From: an uncultured Blautia sp.
Lineage (GTDB): Bacteria > Bacillota > Clostridia > Lachnospirales > Lachnospiraceae
Direction: 5' to 3'
Length of the DNA stretch: 45,262 nucleotides
Assembly: GCA_900541345.1 (NCBI GenBank)
Contig: UQJE01000012.1
Location: 1-45,262, forward strand
In this document: positions 7,707 to 16,673 of the stretch, in pieces
Layout: the number at the start of each line of letters is the position of its first letter
Numbering within the stretch: the first letter of the stretch is position 1
Notes under the pieces: model-generated
What the model was told of the DNA's origin: nothing
Database searches by the model: none
The model's input: only the letters and a program-made list of their open reading frames with translations
Position numbers and translations under genes: made by a program

Positions 7707-9350
7707 ATGCTGCGTACTTTTTTAGTGGAGGATGAAGTAATCATCAGGGAAAACATTAAGAGGATGGTTCCCTGGGAAAAATATGGATTTGAACTTGTAG
7801 GGGAAGCTGCGGACGGCGAAATGGCGCTTCCTCTGATTCGGAAAAGCCGTCCGGATATTCTGATTACTGACATAAAAATGCCGTTTATGGACGGTCTTAC
7901 TTTAAGCAAACTCGTAAAAAAAGAAATACCAAACATAAAAATCGTGATTCTGAGCGGATATGATGATTTCAATTATGCAAAACAGGCAATCAACATTGGT
8001 GTGGAGGATTATCTGTTAAAGCCAATCACAAAAAAGGCCCTTCTTGAGCGTCTGGAAGAAATCAGAAATCACTGTGAAGATGAAAAAACACAACAGGAAT
8101 ATTATGAGAAATTCCGCATGGAAATGCAGGAATATGAGAAATATGCAAGTCGGGATTTTTTTGAAAATCTCGTGCGGGGAAATATGAATGCGGAAGAAAT
8201 ATACCGCCGCGCAGATAAGCTGAACATTGATATTGTATCTGAGGCATACAATATTCTGATTTTTACTCCAGACATTAATGATAACACATACGATTCTGCT
8301 GAATATTCTGACCGGGAGGCGGAGGTACATAAAAAAATAGGAAACTATTTTATTGGACACCAATACGCACTTTTATTCCGTCATCAGGTATTTAGTTACG
8401 CAGTTCTGATAAAAGGCACGGAGGATAATATTGAAGAGCGTACAGAAACCTGCGTAAAAGTTCTTCAGAATACTATGGAAGAGACAGGACGAAGCATGGA
8501 GTGGGTTGTTGCTATCGGAGAATCTGCAAGTCGTCTGAGCCTTATTAAACAGTGCTATTATTCTGCCATGAGGGCGTATTCTTTCCGCTATCTTTGTGAC
8601 GGGCAGCATATTTTAAGATACAGTAATCTGGAAAAAAATCAGGACAGTTCTTTTAGAAAAGATGGGGAATATTTGAAAAATGTAGACGTGAATGCCTTAA
8701 ATCCCGCGATTCTGCAGAAGTTTCTTGGAAACGGTCTGATGGAAGAGGTAGAAAGTTTCGTAAGAGATTATTTTTATGCAATAGGAAAAGAACCAATGGA
8801 ATCTCTTGTTTTCCGTAATTATGTAGTTTTAAATGTAAGATTTTCTGTAATGTCTTTTTTGAAAAAGCTGGGGTGTGGATACGAAGAGACGGAAACAGAA
8901 GAGACAGAGGCAGTAATGGAAGAAATAAGCAGATCCACAGAAGCGGCAATTTCTTACGCTCAAAACCTCATTAAAAAAGCTATTGAAATTCGGGATGAAA
9001 ATGCAGGAAATCAGACGAAAAGCGTGCTTCAGGGAGCAGTAGAATTTATTAATCATCACTATATGGATGAAGAGCTGTCTTTAAATACAGCAGCTCATGT
9101 GGCAAATGTAAGTGCCAATCATTTCAGCGCCCTTTTTAGCCAGAACATGGGACAGACTTTTATTGAATACCTTACTTCACTTCGTATGAGCAAGGCGCGG
9201 GAACTTCTCCGTTGTACCGCAAAGCGTTCCAGTGAAATCGCAGGCGAGGTGGGGTATAAGGATGCTCATTATTTCAGTTATCTTTTTAAGAAAACACAGG
9301 GGATGACACCAAGCGAGTACAGGAAGAGGAAAGGGGAAGAAAACGAATAA
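7707..9350 (+). CDS. YesN-type response regulator (receiver + AraC DNA-binding domain)
   Basis: 547-residue cytoplasmic transcription factor. The receiver domain covers residues 1-120 with acidic pocket E8/D9, phospho-acceptor D55 in ITDIKMPFMDG, and K105 region LLKP. A long middle region follows, and two AraC helix-turn-helix motifs lie at about 440-545 (LSLNTAAHVANVSANHFSALF; AGEVGYKDAHYFSYLFKK, quoted in part). ATG 7707 is chosen because GAGGAAAA precedes it; an in-frame TTG at 7677 has no site. The partner kinase starts one base after its stop. It most likely activates the downstream YtfQ-type sugar importer, as YesN proteins usually control a neighbouring sugar ABC system. Confidence 0.9.
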   Translation: MLRTFLVEDEVIIRENIKRMVPWEKYGFELVGEAADGEMALPLIRKSRPDILITDIKMPFMDGLTLSKLVKKEIPNIKIVILSGYDDFNYAKQAINIGVEDYLLKPITKKALLERLEEIRNHCEDEKTQQEYYEKFRMEMQEYEKYASRDFFENLVRGNMNAEEIYRRADKLNIDIVSEAYNILIFTPDINDNTYDSAEYSDREAEVHKKIGNYFIGHQYALLFRHQVFSYAVLIKGTEDNIEERTETCVKVLQNTMEETGRSMEWVVAIGESASRLSLIKQCYYSAMRAYSFRYLCDGQHILRYSNLEKNQDSSFRKDGEYLKNVDVNALNPAILQKFLGNGLMEEVESFVRDYFYAIGKEPMESLVFRNYVVLNVRFSVMSFLKKLGCGYEETETEETEAVMEEISRSTEAAISYAQNLIKKAIEIRDENAGNQTKSVLQGAVEFINHHYMDEELSLNTAAHVANVSANHFSALFSQNMGQTFIEYLTSLRMSKARELLRCTAKRSSEIAGEVGYKDAHYFSYLFKKTQGMTPSEYRKRKGEENE

Positions 9351-9351
9351 A

Positions 9352-10779
9352 GTGTGGAAAACAGAAAGAAAAAAGAGGAAACTTGAAAATAAAATCCGAA
9401 GTTTGCTTTTAACAACTATGATTCCCGTAATTTTAATCATGACGGTTCTCCTGTTTATGTTCTGGCAGTATACAAAACAATATAGTAAGCTGTCCCATAA
9501 TCTGGCAGTCAGCAGTGAATTTAATTTGAATTTTAAAGATGAGGTGGATGCGCGGATTTATTATGTGGCAATTGGAAGCAGGGGCACAGAAACGCTCCCT
9601 TATTATATTGTTCAGGAAGCCAGGGACACGGTAGATCGACTGGAAAAAAGCACAGGCAGAAAAGAAAGTATGAAAAGTATTTACAATCTGCAGTCATATC
9701 TTTCCAATCTGCAGGAGTATATGACAGAACTTACGGAAACAAAACGGTATGATGACCGTATCAGTTTTCTTGAAAGCTATATTTATGTCTGTACTTCTTT
9801 GATTGTGGAAGAAATGCAGAATTATATTTATCAGGAATCTATGAATCTGGTGCAGATAGAATCTCAGCTTGGAAAAACCGGAAGGATGCTTGCAGTAGGG
9901 ATGGCAATTCTTGTGATTTTGACAGTCTTAATTCTTTTACGCAGATTTTTCTGGTTTTCTTATAAAACTACAGAACCTATTACAGAAATTTTAAGTAACG
10001 TGAAGGCTGTGGGAAAAGGAAATTTTGATATGAAGAAAGTAGAAGCTGACAGTCTGGAAATACAGGAGCTGGATATAGGAATAAGAAAAATGGCAGAGCG
10101 TATCAAACTGCTTCTTGAAAATGTAAAAGAAGAGCAGAGAATACAGCACATGACAGAGCTTCAGTTAATTCAGGCGCAGGTCAGCCCTCATTTTCTTTAT
10201 AATACACTGGACACAATTGTCTGGCTTATAGAGGGAGGACAGGACGAGGATGCCCTGAATATGATTACAAGTCTTTCTGTATTTTTCAGAACTTCTCTTT
10301 CCAAGGGGAAAGATATTATTACACTTGAGGAAGAAGAACGCCATACCTTAAGCTACCTGGAAATTCAGCAATTTCGTTACCGTGATATTCTGGATTTTGA
10401 AATTCAGATTCCGGAAAGCCTGAAACAGATTCTTGTTCCAAAACTTACGCTTCAGCCTCTGGCAGAAAATGCCCTTTACCATGGAATTAAAAATAAAAGG
10501 GGAAAAGGAAAAATTCTCATAGAAGGAATTGATCTGGGTGAGGATTTGATCCTTCGAGTGACAGATACGGGTCAGGGAATGACGAAGGAACGTCTCCAAG
10601 AGGTGCAGACTGCCATAGAAACCGGGGAGAGAAAAGGCTTCGGTCTTGCGGCTGTGTCTGAGAGAATCCATCTTTACTACGGGTCCGGATATGGTCTTAA
10701 AATCTCTTCAAAAGAAGGAGAGGGCACAGTGATGGAGCTTTATCTGGCAAAAAAAATGCAGAATGAAGATGTTTCTTAA
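9352..10779 (+). CDS. YesM-type sensor histidine kinase
   Basis: 475-residue membrane kinase starting at GTG, one base after the response-regulator stop. TM1 is about 19-39, an extracellular region of about 145 residues follows, TM2 is about 183-203, and a HAMP linker runs to about 260. The His_kinase (YesM/LytS) domain has H280 in AQVSPHFLYNTLD, and the ATPase domain has ENALYHGIKN and DTGQGM. The class senses extracytoplasmic sugars or their binding proteins and phosphorylates a YesN partner. The neighbouring binding protein (10932) is the natural candidate input. Confidence 0.9.
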   Translation: MWKTERKKRKLENKIRSLLLTTMIPVILIMTVLLFMFWQYTKQYSKLSHNLAVSSEFNLNFKDEVDARIYYVAIGSRGTETLPYYIVQEARDTVDRLEKSTGRKESMKSIYNLQSYLSNLQEYMTELTETKRYDDRISFLESYIYVCTSLIVEEMQNYIYQESMNLVQIESQLGKTGRMLAVGMAILVILTVLILLRRFFWFSYKTTEPITEILSNVKAVGKGNFDMKKVEADSLEIQELDIGIRKMAERIKLLLENVKEEQRIQHMTELQLIQAQVSPHFLYNTLDTIVWLIEGGQDEDALNMITSLSVFFRTSLSKGKDIITLEEEERHTLSYLEIQQFRYRDILDFEIQIPESLKQILVPKLTLQPLAENALYHGIKNKRGKGKILIEGIDLGEDLILRVTDTGQGMTKERLQEVQTAIETGERKGFGLAAVSERIHLYYGSGYGLKISSKEGEGTVMELYLAKKMQNEDVS

Positions 10780-10782
10780 AAA

Positions 10783-10897
10783 ATTAAACTGTCATAATAA
10801 AAAAATAAACTTTTTCAAAACTCCGTAGATTTTTCATAGAAGATTAAACTTTTTTATGAAAAAATTCTATGGAGTTTTTCTGTGAATTTACTATAAT
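10783..10897 (+). promoter_or_regulatory. Activator-dependent promoter region of the sugar ABC operon
   Basis: A consensus TATAAT is at 10892-10897, but no recognisable -35 lies 16-18 bases upstream. Three direct copies of A(T/A)TAAACT occur at 10783-10790, 10804-10811 and 10843-10850; the last two continue into T-runs (TAAACTTTTT). Direct repeats upstream of a -35-less promoter are typical of AraC-type activators, and the YesN-type regulator encoded upstream is the likely binder. Inference from pattern and context. Confidence 0.45.
10817..10879 (+). terminator. Long hairpin between the kinase and the sugar-binding-protein gene
   Basis: Near-perfect arms of about 22-24 bases (10817-10838 and 10855-10878) begin with AAAACTCC and end with GGAGTTTTT. 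It can act as a terminator separating the regulator pair from the transporter operon. It also covers the -35 area of the ytfQ promoter, so a regulatory (operator) role is possible. Confidence 0.6.
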
Positions 10898-10931
10898 AAA
10901 AACATCTTAAATGAACCGGGAGGAAACAAAA

Positions 10932-11993
10932 ATGAAGAAAAAATTAGTTGCAACATTATTAACAGCTGCTATGGTATGCAGCATGGGCGCAGTATCAGCA
11001 GTTAGTGTAGCAGCAGAAGAGGCAGACACAATTACAGTTGGCTTTTCACAGGTTGGTGCAGAGTCTGACTGGCGTACAGCCAACACAGAATCTATGAAAA
11101 CAACATTCAGCGAAGAGAACGGATATGAGCTGATTTTTGATGATGCACAGCAGAAACAGGAAAACCAGGTTACCGCAATTCGTAACTTTATTCAGCAGGA
11201 AGTTGATTATATTCTCCTTGCTCCTGTAACAGAGACAGGTTGGGACACGGTTCTTCAGGAAGCAAAAGACGCAGGAATCCCTGTCATTATCGTAGACCGT
11301 ATGGTTGATGTATCTGATGACAGCCTTTATACATCATGGATTGGAACAGATGCTCTTCTGGAAGGACGCAAAGCAGCAGAATGGCTGAATGCATTTGCAA
11401 CAGCAAAAGAAATCAAACCGGAAGACCTTCACATTGTAGACATCCAGGGAACAATCGGTTCTACAGCTCAGATTGGACGTACACAGGGACTTGAAGAAGG
11501 CGTTGAGAAATACGGATGGGATTTACTTGCACAGCAGTCCGGTGAATTTACACAGGCTAAAGGACAGGAAGTTATGGAGTCCATGCTGAAACAGTATGAC
11601 AACATTAACGTAGTTTACTGTGAGAACGACAACGAAGCATTTGGAGCAATCGATGCGATTGAAGCAGCCGGTAAAAAAGTTGGTTCTGATATTGCAAACG
11701 GCGAAATCCTTGTAATTTCCTTTGATACAACAAATGCAGGTCTGACAGATACATTAAATGGAAAAATCGCATGTGACGTAGAGTGTAATCCATTACACGG
11801 ACCACGTGCTGAGGAACTGATCAAAGCTCTGGAAGCAGGCGAAGAAGTTGAGAAACTGAACTACGTAGATGAGGAAATCTTTGCAGTTGATGATACAGTT
11901 AAAGAAGTTACCGCTGTAAACAGCCTTGAAGAAGAAGGAACATTTGCAGTAACACCAATCACACAGGAAATCATTGACGGACGTGCATATTAA
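10932..11993 (+). CDS. ytfQ: Sugar ABC transporter substrate-binding protein, YtfQ family
   Basis: 353-residue exported periplasmic-binding-protein-like protein. Signal peptide about 1-27. The cysteine in AMVCSMG is not in a lipobox, and the hydrophobic segment continues past it. The mature start VGFSQVGAESDWRTANTESM and later QQKQENQVTAIRNFI, LLAPVTETGW and QSGEFTQAKGQEVMESM closely match the galactofuranose-binding protein YtfQ of E. coli as I remember it (quoted in part). The ligand is thus probably galactofuranose, galactose or arabinose. The start is ATG 10932 behind GGGAGG, not the in-frame ATG at 10911. A hairpin separates it from the ATPase gene. Confidence 0.9.
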   Translation: MKKKLVATLLTAAMVCSMGAVSAVSVAAEEADTITVGFSQVGAESDWRTANTESMKTTFSEENGYELIFDDAQQKQENQVTAIRNFIQQEVDYILLAPVTETGWDTVLQEAKDAGIPVIIVDRMVDVSDDSLYTSWIGTDALLEGRKAAEWLNAFATAKEIKPEDLHIVDIQGTIGSTAQIGRTQGLEEGVEKYGWDLLAQQSGEFTQAKGQEVMESMLKQYDNINVVYCENDNEAFGAIDAIEAAGKKVGSDIANGEILVISFDTTNAGLTDTLNGKIACDVECNPLHGPRAEELIKALEAGEEVEKLNYVDEEIFAVDDTVKEVTAVNSLEEEGTFAVTPITQEIIDGRAY

Positions 11994-12016
11994 TTAACAG
12001 AAATATATGTACTGAT

Positions 12017-12087
12017 GAATAAAGAGTGAGTCCGGAGCGTGGTGGATAATTCGGAAAATCCGGGTTTGCGCCACGCTCTCTTTATTC
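12017..12087 (+). promoter_or_regulatory. Intercistronic hairpin between ytfQ and ytfR
   Basis: GAATAAAGAG (12017-12026) pairs with CTCTTTATTC (12078-12087), and GAGCGTGG (12035-12042) with CCACGCTC (12071-12078), with an 8-base bulge on the left. There is no T-run after it. The position, after a binding-protein gene and before the membrane complex, mirrors the hairpin after pstS and suggests mRNA stabilisation or partial termination. Confidence 0.6.
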
Positions 12088-12125
12088 CGAAACAGAGAAT
12101 TTACAGGAAAGCAGGTGAAAGGAAT

Positions 12126-13646
12126 ATGGAACAGAACGTAGTATTGGAAATGCGGGACATAACCAAGAACTTTACGGGTGTCCGTGCCCTTTCCCATGTG
12201 GATTTTACTCTCCGTAAGGGTGAGATTCATGCGTTGATGGGGGAGAACGGAGCCGGAAAATCTACTCTGATTAAGGTGCTTACAGGTGTGCACGAATTTG
12301 AAAGCGGAAGTATCCGCATGGAGGGAAACGATAAGGCGATTATCAATCATTCTCCGCAGGAAGCTCAGGATAACGGAATCAGTACCGTATACCAGGAGGT
12401 AAACCTCTGCCCGAACCTGACAGTGGCAGAAAACCTGTTTATTGGAAGAGAACCACGAAAATTCGGCATGATTGACTGGAAGCAGATGAATGAGCGTTCA
12501 AGAGCGCTTCTTGAGAGCCTGGACATTCATGTGCCTCCAACTCAGATGCTTGACGAGTGTTCGGTGGCAATTCAGCAGATGATAGCCATTGCCCGTGCAG
12601 TCGATATGAAGTGCCGCGTTCTCATTCTTGACGAGCCGACTTCTTCTCTTGATGACGATGAGGTAGAGAAGCTTTTTGTTCTTATGAGAAGACTTCGTGA
12701 TGAAGGCGTTGGAATTATTTTCGTTACCCATTTCCTGGAGCAGGTATATGCCGTATGCGATAGAATTACAGTTCTTCGAAACGGTGAGCTTGTGGGAGAA
12801 TATGAGACGAAAGACCTTCCGAGAGTTATGCTGGTAGCCAAGATGATGGGTAAGGATTTTGACGATCTTGCAGACATCAAAGGCGAGCATAAAGGAAAAG
12901 GTGCAGGAGCAGTAGAGCCGGTAATTGAGGCAGTGGGACTTGCACATAAGGGAACGATTAAGCCGTTTAATATTACCATTAACAAAGGTGAGGTTATTGG
13001 TCTTACAGGACTTTTAGGCTCCGGCCGTTCTGAACTGGTACGTGCGATTTACGGCGCAGACAAGGCTGATGCAGGCGTTCTGAAAGTAAAAGGAAAAGAA
13101 GTAAAAATCAACAGTCCTCTTGATGCAATGAAGCTTGGAATGGCATATCTTCCTGAGGACAGAAAAGCAGAAGGTATTATTGCAGACCTATCTGTAAGAG
13201 AGAACATTATCATTGCGCTCCAGGCGAAAAGAGGAATGTTCCGCCCATTAAGCAAAAAAGAGATGGAGGAAGCGGCAGACAAATATATTGAGCTTCTCCA
13301 GATTAAGACAGCAAGCCGTGAGACACCGATAAAGAGTCTTTCCGGAGGTAACCAGCAAAAAGTAATTCTTGGCAGATGGCTTCTCACAAATCCGGAATAC
13401 CTGATTCTTGACGAGCCTACAAGAGGTATTGATATTGGTACAAAGACAGAGATCCAGAAATTGGTTCTCGACCTTGCAGATCAGGGAATGGCAGTAACCT
13501 TTATTTCTTCCGAGGTGGAAGAAATGCTTCGTACCTGTTCCCGTATGGCAGTTCTTCGAGACGGTGAAAAAGTAGGAGAGCTGAATGAACAAGAGCTCTC
13601 TCAGGGCAATATTATGAAGGCAATAGCAGGAGGTGACGATAAGTAA
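12126..13646 (+). CDS. ytfR: Sugar ABC transporter ATP-binding protein, YtfR family
   Basis: 506-residue cytoplasmic ATPase with two fused ABC domains, as in RbsA/MglA/YtfR. The first has an intact Walker A (GENGAGKST) and Walker B (LILDEPTSSLD) but a degenerate signature (CSVAIQQM). The second has a degenerate Walker A (GLLGSGRSE) but an intact signature (LSGGNQQKV) and Walker B (LILDEPTRGID). This mixed pattern is normal for the family. ATG 12126 is chosen for the AGGTGAAAGG before it; an in-frame ATG-like start at 12039 lies in the hairpin. Its stop overlaps the next start as TAATG. Confidence 0.92.
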   Translation: MEQNVVLEMRDITKNFTGVRALSHVDFTLRKGEIHALMGENGAGKSTLIKVLTGVHEFESGSIRMEGNDKAIINHSPQEAQDNGISTVYQEVNLCPNLTVAENLFIGREPRKFGMIDWKQMNERSRALLESLDIHVPPTQMLDECSVAIQQMIAIARAVDMKCRVLILDEPTSSLDDDEVEKLFVLMRRLRDEGVGIIFVTHFLEQVYAVCDRITVLRNGELVGEYETKDLPRVMLVAKMMGKDFDDLADIKGEHKGKGAGAVEPVIEAVGLAHKGTIKPFNITINKGEVIGLTGLLGSGRSELVRAIYGADKADAGVLKVKGKEVKINSPLDAMKLGMAYLPEDRKAEGIIADLSVRENIIIALQAKRGMFRPLSKKEMEEAADKYIELLQIKTASRETPIKSLSGGNQQKVILGRWLLTNPEYLILDEPTRGIDIGTKTEIQKLVLDLADQGMAVTFISSEVEEMLRTCSRMAVLRDGEKVGELNEQELSQGNIMKAIAGGDDK

Positions 13647-14704
13647 TGAATAAAGTAAAGAAAATCACAAGTGCGCGCCTGTTTCTTCCCATTGTGTGTC
13701 TCGTTGCAGTTCTTCTTTTAAATGTGATCAAGACACCGGACTTTTTCAACGTATCTATCCAGAACGGCGTACTTTACGGTTACATTATTGACGTAATCAA
13801 CCGCGCGTCTGAGCTTGTTATCCTTGCAGTCGGCATGACCCTTGTAACAGCGGCTTCCGGCGGACAGGACATCAGTGTAGGTGCAATTATGGCAGTGGCA
13901 GCTGCAGTGTGCTGTCAGGTGCTTTCCGGCGGAGAAGTTTCTGTTACAGAATATGCAAGTCCTCTGATTTTAGCAGTTGTGGCAGCGCTTCTTGCCTCAG
14001 CTCTCTGCGGAGCATTTAACGGATTTCTTGTTGCAAAGCTTAACATTCAGCCTATGGTTGCGACTCTGATTCTTTATACTGCAGGTCGTGGTATTGCACA
14101 GCTTATTACAAACGGACAGATTACTTACATTCGTGTAGATTCCTATAAAATGGCAGGAGGCTACATTGGAAAATGCCCGATTCCAACCCCTGTTTTCTTC
14201 GCTGTGATTGCAGTCGTTCTCGTTGCAGTTATTCTGAAAAAGACAGCTCTCGGACTGTACATAGAGAGTGTTGGTATCAACGGAAAAGCAGCTCGTCTTG
14301 TAGGATTAAATTCTACAATGATCAAATTTTTAACATATGTGATCTGCGGTGTACTTGCAGGTATCGCAGGTATTGTGGCCTCCAGCCGTATTTACTCAGC
14401 AGATGCAAATAACATCGGACTCAACCTTGAAATGGATGCAATTCTCGCAGTTGCTCTTGGAGGAAACTTCCTTGGCGGCGGTAAATTCAGTCTTGTAGGT
14501 TCCGTAATTGGAGCATATACGATCCAGGCTCTTACAACAACTCTTTACGCAATGAACGTAAAAGCTGACCAGCTTCCCGTATACAAGGCAATCGTGGTTA
14601 TTATTATCGTAACGCTGCAGAGTGAAGTATTTAAGAAATACATTGCCAACTTCAAAGCAAAAAGAAACGCAGGGAAACCTGCCGTAGAAGGAGGTCAGAA
14701 GTAA
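13646..14704 (+). CDS. ytfT: Sugar ABC transporter permease, YtfT family
   Basis: 352-residue membrane permease of the RbsC-like family (BPD_transp_2) with about nine or ten hydrophobic segments. Diagnostic stretches are GMTLVTAASGGQDISVGAIMA (quoted in part), FNGFLVAKLNIQPMVATLI and MDAILAVALGGNFLGGG. It probably forms a heterodimer with the product of the next gene. Start and stop are coupled to both neighbours by one-base TAATG overlaps. Confidence 0.9.
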   Translation: MNKVKKITSARLFLPIVCLVAVLLLNVIKTPDFFNVSIQNGVLYGYIIDVINRASELVILAVGMTLVTAASGGQDISVGAIMAVAAAVCCQVLSGGEVSVTEYASPLILAVVAALLASALCGAFNGFLVAKLNIQPMVATLILYTAGRGIAQLITNGQITYIRVDSYKMAGGYIGKCPIPTPVFFAVIAVVLVAVILKKTALGLYIESVGINGKAARLVGLNSTMIKFLTYVICGVLAGIAGIVASSRIYSADANNIGLNLEMDAILAVALGGNFLGGGKFSLVGSVIGAYTIQALTTTLYAMNVKADQLPVYKAIVVIIIVTLQSEVFKKYIANFKAKRNAGKPAVEGGQK

Positions 14705-15729
14705 TGAAAGCAAATAAGATGCAGAAAAGAAAAATGACAGGAAATGGCTTCCTGCTTCTGATTACCATTGTTCTGTTTTTCGTGATGTATATCGCGGGAA
14801 TGGTGATTTTCGCAGACAAAGGTTTTGCAAAGCCGCAGATGTTTTTAAATCTGTTTGTATCAAATGCGGGACTTCTTGTAATTGCCTGTGGTCTTACCAT
14901 TGTAATGATCACTGGAGGAATTGATATTTCTGTAGGTTCTGTCACAGCCCTCGTATGTATGGTAATGGCAGATATGATGGAAAATAAAGGGGCAAACGCA
15001 TACGTGGCAGTTCTTGCGGCTCTTGCAATTGGTATTGCCTTCGGTGTTGTACAGGGATTCCTTGTAGCCTACCTGGATATTCAGCCGTTTATCGTTACTC
15101 TGGCAGGTATGTTCTTCGGAAGAGGTATGACAGCCATTATCAGCACAGAGATGATTTCTATTAAAAACGAAGTCTTTTTGAAATGGGCAAACTACCGTTT
15201 CTATATGCCTTTCGGTTCCACGAACAAAAAAGGTAAATTTATTCCGGCGTACATTCCGCCGACAGTAGTCATTGCGATTGTGGTAGTGATTTTAATAGCA
15301 ATTCTTTTAAAATACCGCAAATTCGGACGTAAGCTTTATGCAATCGGCGGAAGTCAGCAGAGCGCTCTTATGATGGGCCTTGACGTAAGAAAAACAAAAT
15401 TCAAAGCATACGTTCTCGACGGTTTCCTTGCGGGACTTGGCGGCTTCCTGTTCTGCTTAAATACCTGCGCCGGCTTCGTAGAGCAGGCAAAGGGTCTTGA
15501 GATGGACGCCATCTCCGCAGCCGTTATCGGTGGAACACTTCTTTCCGGCGGTGTGGGAACACCAATTGGAACTATGTTTGGTGTTCTCATTAAAGGAACC
15601 ATTTCCAGTCTGATTACTGTACAGGGTACACTTTCAAGCTGGTGGGTAAGAATTGTGCTTTCCGCACTCCTTTGCTTCTTCATTGTACTTCAGTCTGTAC
15701 TTGCAACGATGAAGAAGAAAAATAAATAA
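14704..15729 (+). CDS. yjfF: Sugar ABC transporter permease, YjfF family
   Basis: 341-residue membrane permease, the second of the pair, with about nine membrane segments. GLTIVMITGGIDISVGSVTAL, GFLVAYLDIQPFIVTLAGMFF (quoted in part) and MDAISAAVIGGTLLSGG are typical. With YtfQ, YtfR and YtfT it completes a CUT2-type importer. Such systems carry monosaccharides without phosphorylation, so sugar kinases must lie elsewhere; none is in this window. A strong terminator follows 9 bases after the stop. Confidence 0.9.
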   Translation: MKANKMQKRKMTGNGFLLLITIVLFFVMYIAGMVIFADKGFAKPQMFLNLFVSNAGLLVIACGLTIVMITGGIDISVGSVTALVCMVMADMMENKGANAYVAVLAALAIGIAFGVVQGFLVAYLDIQPFIVTLAGMFFGRGMTAIISTEMISIKNEVFLKWANYRFYMPFGSTNKKGKFIPAYIPPTVVIAIVVVILIAILLKYRKFGRKLYAIGGSQQSALMMGLDVRKTKFKAYVLDGFLAGLGGFLFCLNTCAGFVEQAKGLEMDAISAAVIGGTLLSGGVGTPIGTMFGVLIKGTISSLITVQGTLSSWWVRIVLSALLCFFIVLQSVLATMKKKNK

Positions 15730-15738
15730 ACGGTAAAC

Positions 15739-15783
15739 AAAAAACTCTCCCGTGCTTCTGAAGCGTTGGGAGAGTTTTTTTTT
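15739..15783. terminator. Bidirectional terminator between yjfF and the minus-strand YitT gene
   Basis: 13-base arms AAAAAACTCTCCC (15739-15751) and GGGAGAGTTTTTT (15768-15780) with T-runs on both strands. It serves the sugar transporter operon from the left and the convergent minus-strand genes from the right. Confidence 0.93.
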
Positions 15784-16654
15784 AATAATCTGTCTTATGA
15801 TAAAAACGACCATTGATATAGTCGGTTTTTATAATGTTTACAAAAGCGCTGGGGTCAAGTTCTTTCACCCTTTTTACGAGAATTTTCGCCTCTGTTCTGG
15901 AGACAACGGAATAGAGCATACTTGTATCTTCTCCGGTATAGCAGCCGGTTCCGTAGAAACAGGTTGCAGAATGGCGGGTCAGATCGGAAATTTCTTTATA
16001 AACCTCGGCGGGGTTTCTTTTAATAATAAAAAGCGTGTGCTTCTTGTATCTTTGGTGAAGCATTTGCACCACCTGCGTAGAAGTAAACTGGAAGATGATA
16101 GAGTAAAGAGCTCTGTCCCATCCAAAAAGAAAACCTGCAATCAGAAGGATAACGGCGTTGACTCCTAAAATATAATTCCAGATGTCCTGACCACTTTTTT
16201 CCGAAAAATAAATAGCAATGAAATCCATGCCGCCGCTGCTTGTGTTCGCAATAAGACATAAGCTGACGCAGAGACCGTTTATCAGACCGCCGAAAATACT
16301 GATAAGGAGCCGGTCATAAGTGATTGGCTGTACAGGTATCATATCTGTAAGCACACTGGACAGGATAATTACAATGCAGGAGCTTATGGTGAATTTTTTG
16401 CCGATAAACTTAAATCCGATCATAACGGGAATGGCATTCAAAATAATATTGATGACAGAGTAGGGAACGGAGATTCCCATATATGTTTCAAAAATATTCT
16501 GCAGAAGCAGAGTAATGCCGTTGAATCCGCTGGGGTAGAGCCCGCCTGCCCGCACAAAAGTCTTAATGTTTATGGCAAAGATGACACCGGCAATGCAGGC
16601 GCCGCCATAGCGCATCATTTCATGTTTGAAAAGAGTTTTTTTATCCAGTTCCAC
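15782..16654 (-). CDS. YitT family membrane protein (DUF161/DUF2179)
   Basis: 290-residue integral membrane protein. About five or six hydrophobic segments occupy the first 190 residues (for example RAGGLYPSGFNGITLLLQ, SGGMDFIAIYFS). A soluble C-terminal DUF2179 domain follows (TQVVQMLHQRYKKHTLFII; SVVSRTEAKILVKRVKELDP, quoted in part). The function of YitT proteins is not established. The start is set at GTG 16654, 6 bases after AGGAGGT; an in-frame upstream ATG at 16717 overlaps the methyltransferase gene. It lies 19 bases behind that gene, so the two are probably one transcript. Confidence 0.85.
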   Translation of the reverse strand: MELDKKTLFKHEMMRYGGACIAGVIFAINIKTFVRAGGLYPSGFNGITLLLQNIFETYMGISVPYSVINIILNAIPVMIGFKFIGKKFTISSCIVIILSSVLTDMIPVQPITYDRLLISIFGGLINGLCVSLCLIANTSSGGMDFIAIYFSEKSGQDIWNYILGVNAVILLIAGFLFGWDRALYSIIFQFTSTQVVQMLHQRYKKHTLFIIKRNPAEVYKEISDLTRHSATCFYGTGCYTGEDTSMLYSVVSRTEAKILVKRVKELDPSAFVNIIKTDYINGRFYHKTDY

Positions 16655-16673
16655 AATCCCACCTCCTGAGATT

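Noticed and set aside
10932..11020. Lipobox in the YtfQ-like protein (cysteine in AMVCSMG)
   Set aside because: Residues before the cysteine do not fit the lipobox pattern and the signal-peptide core continues beyond it.
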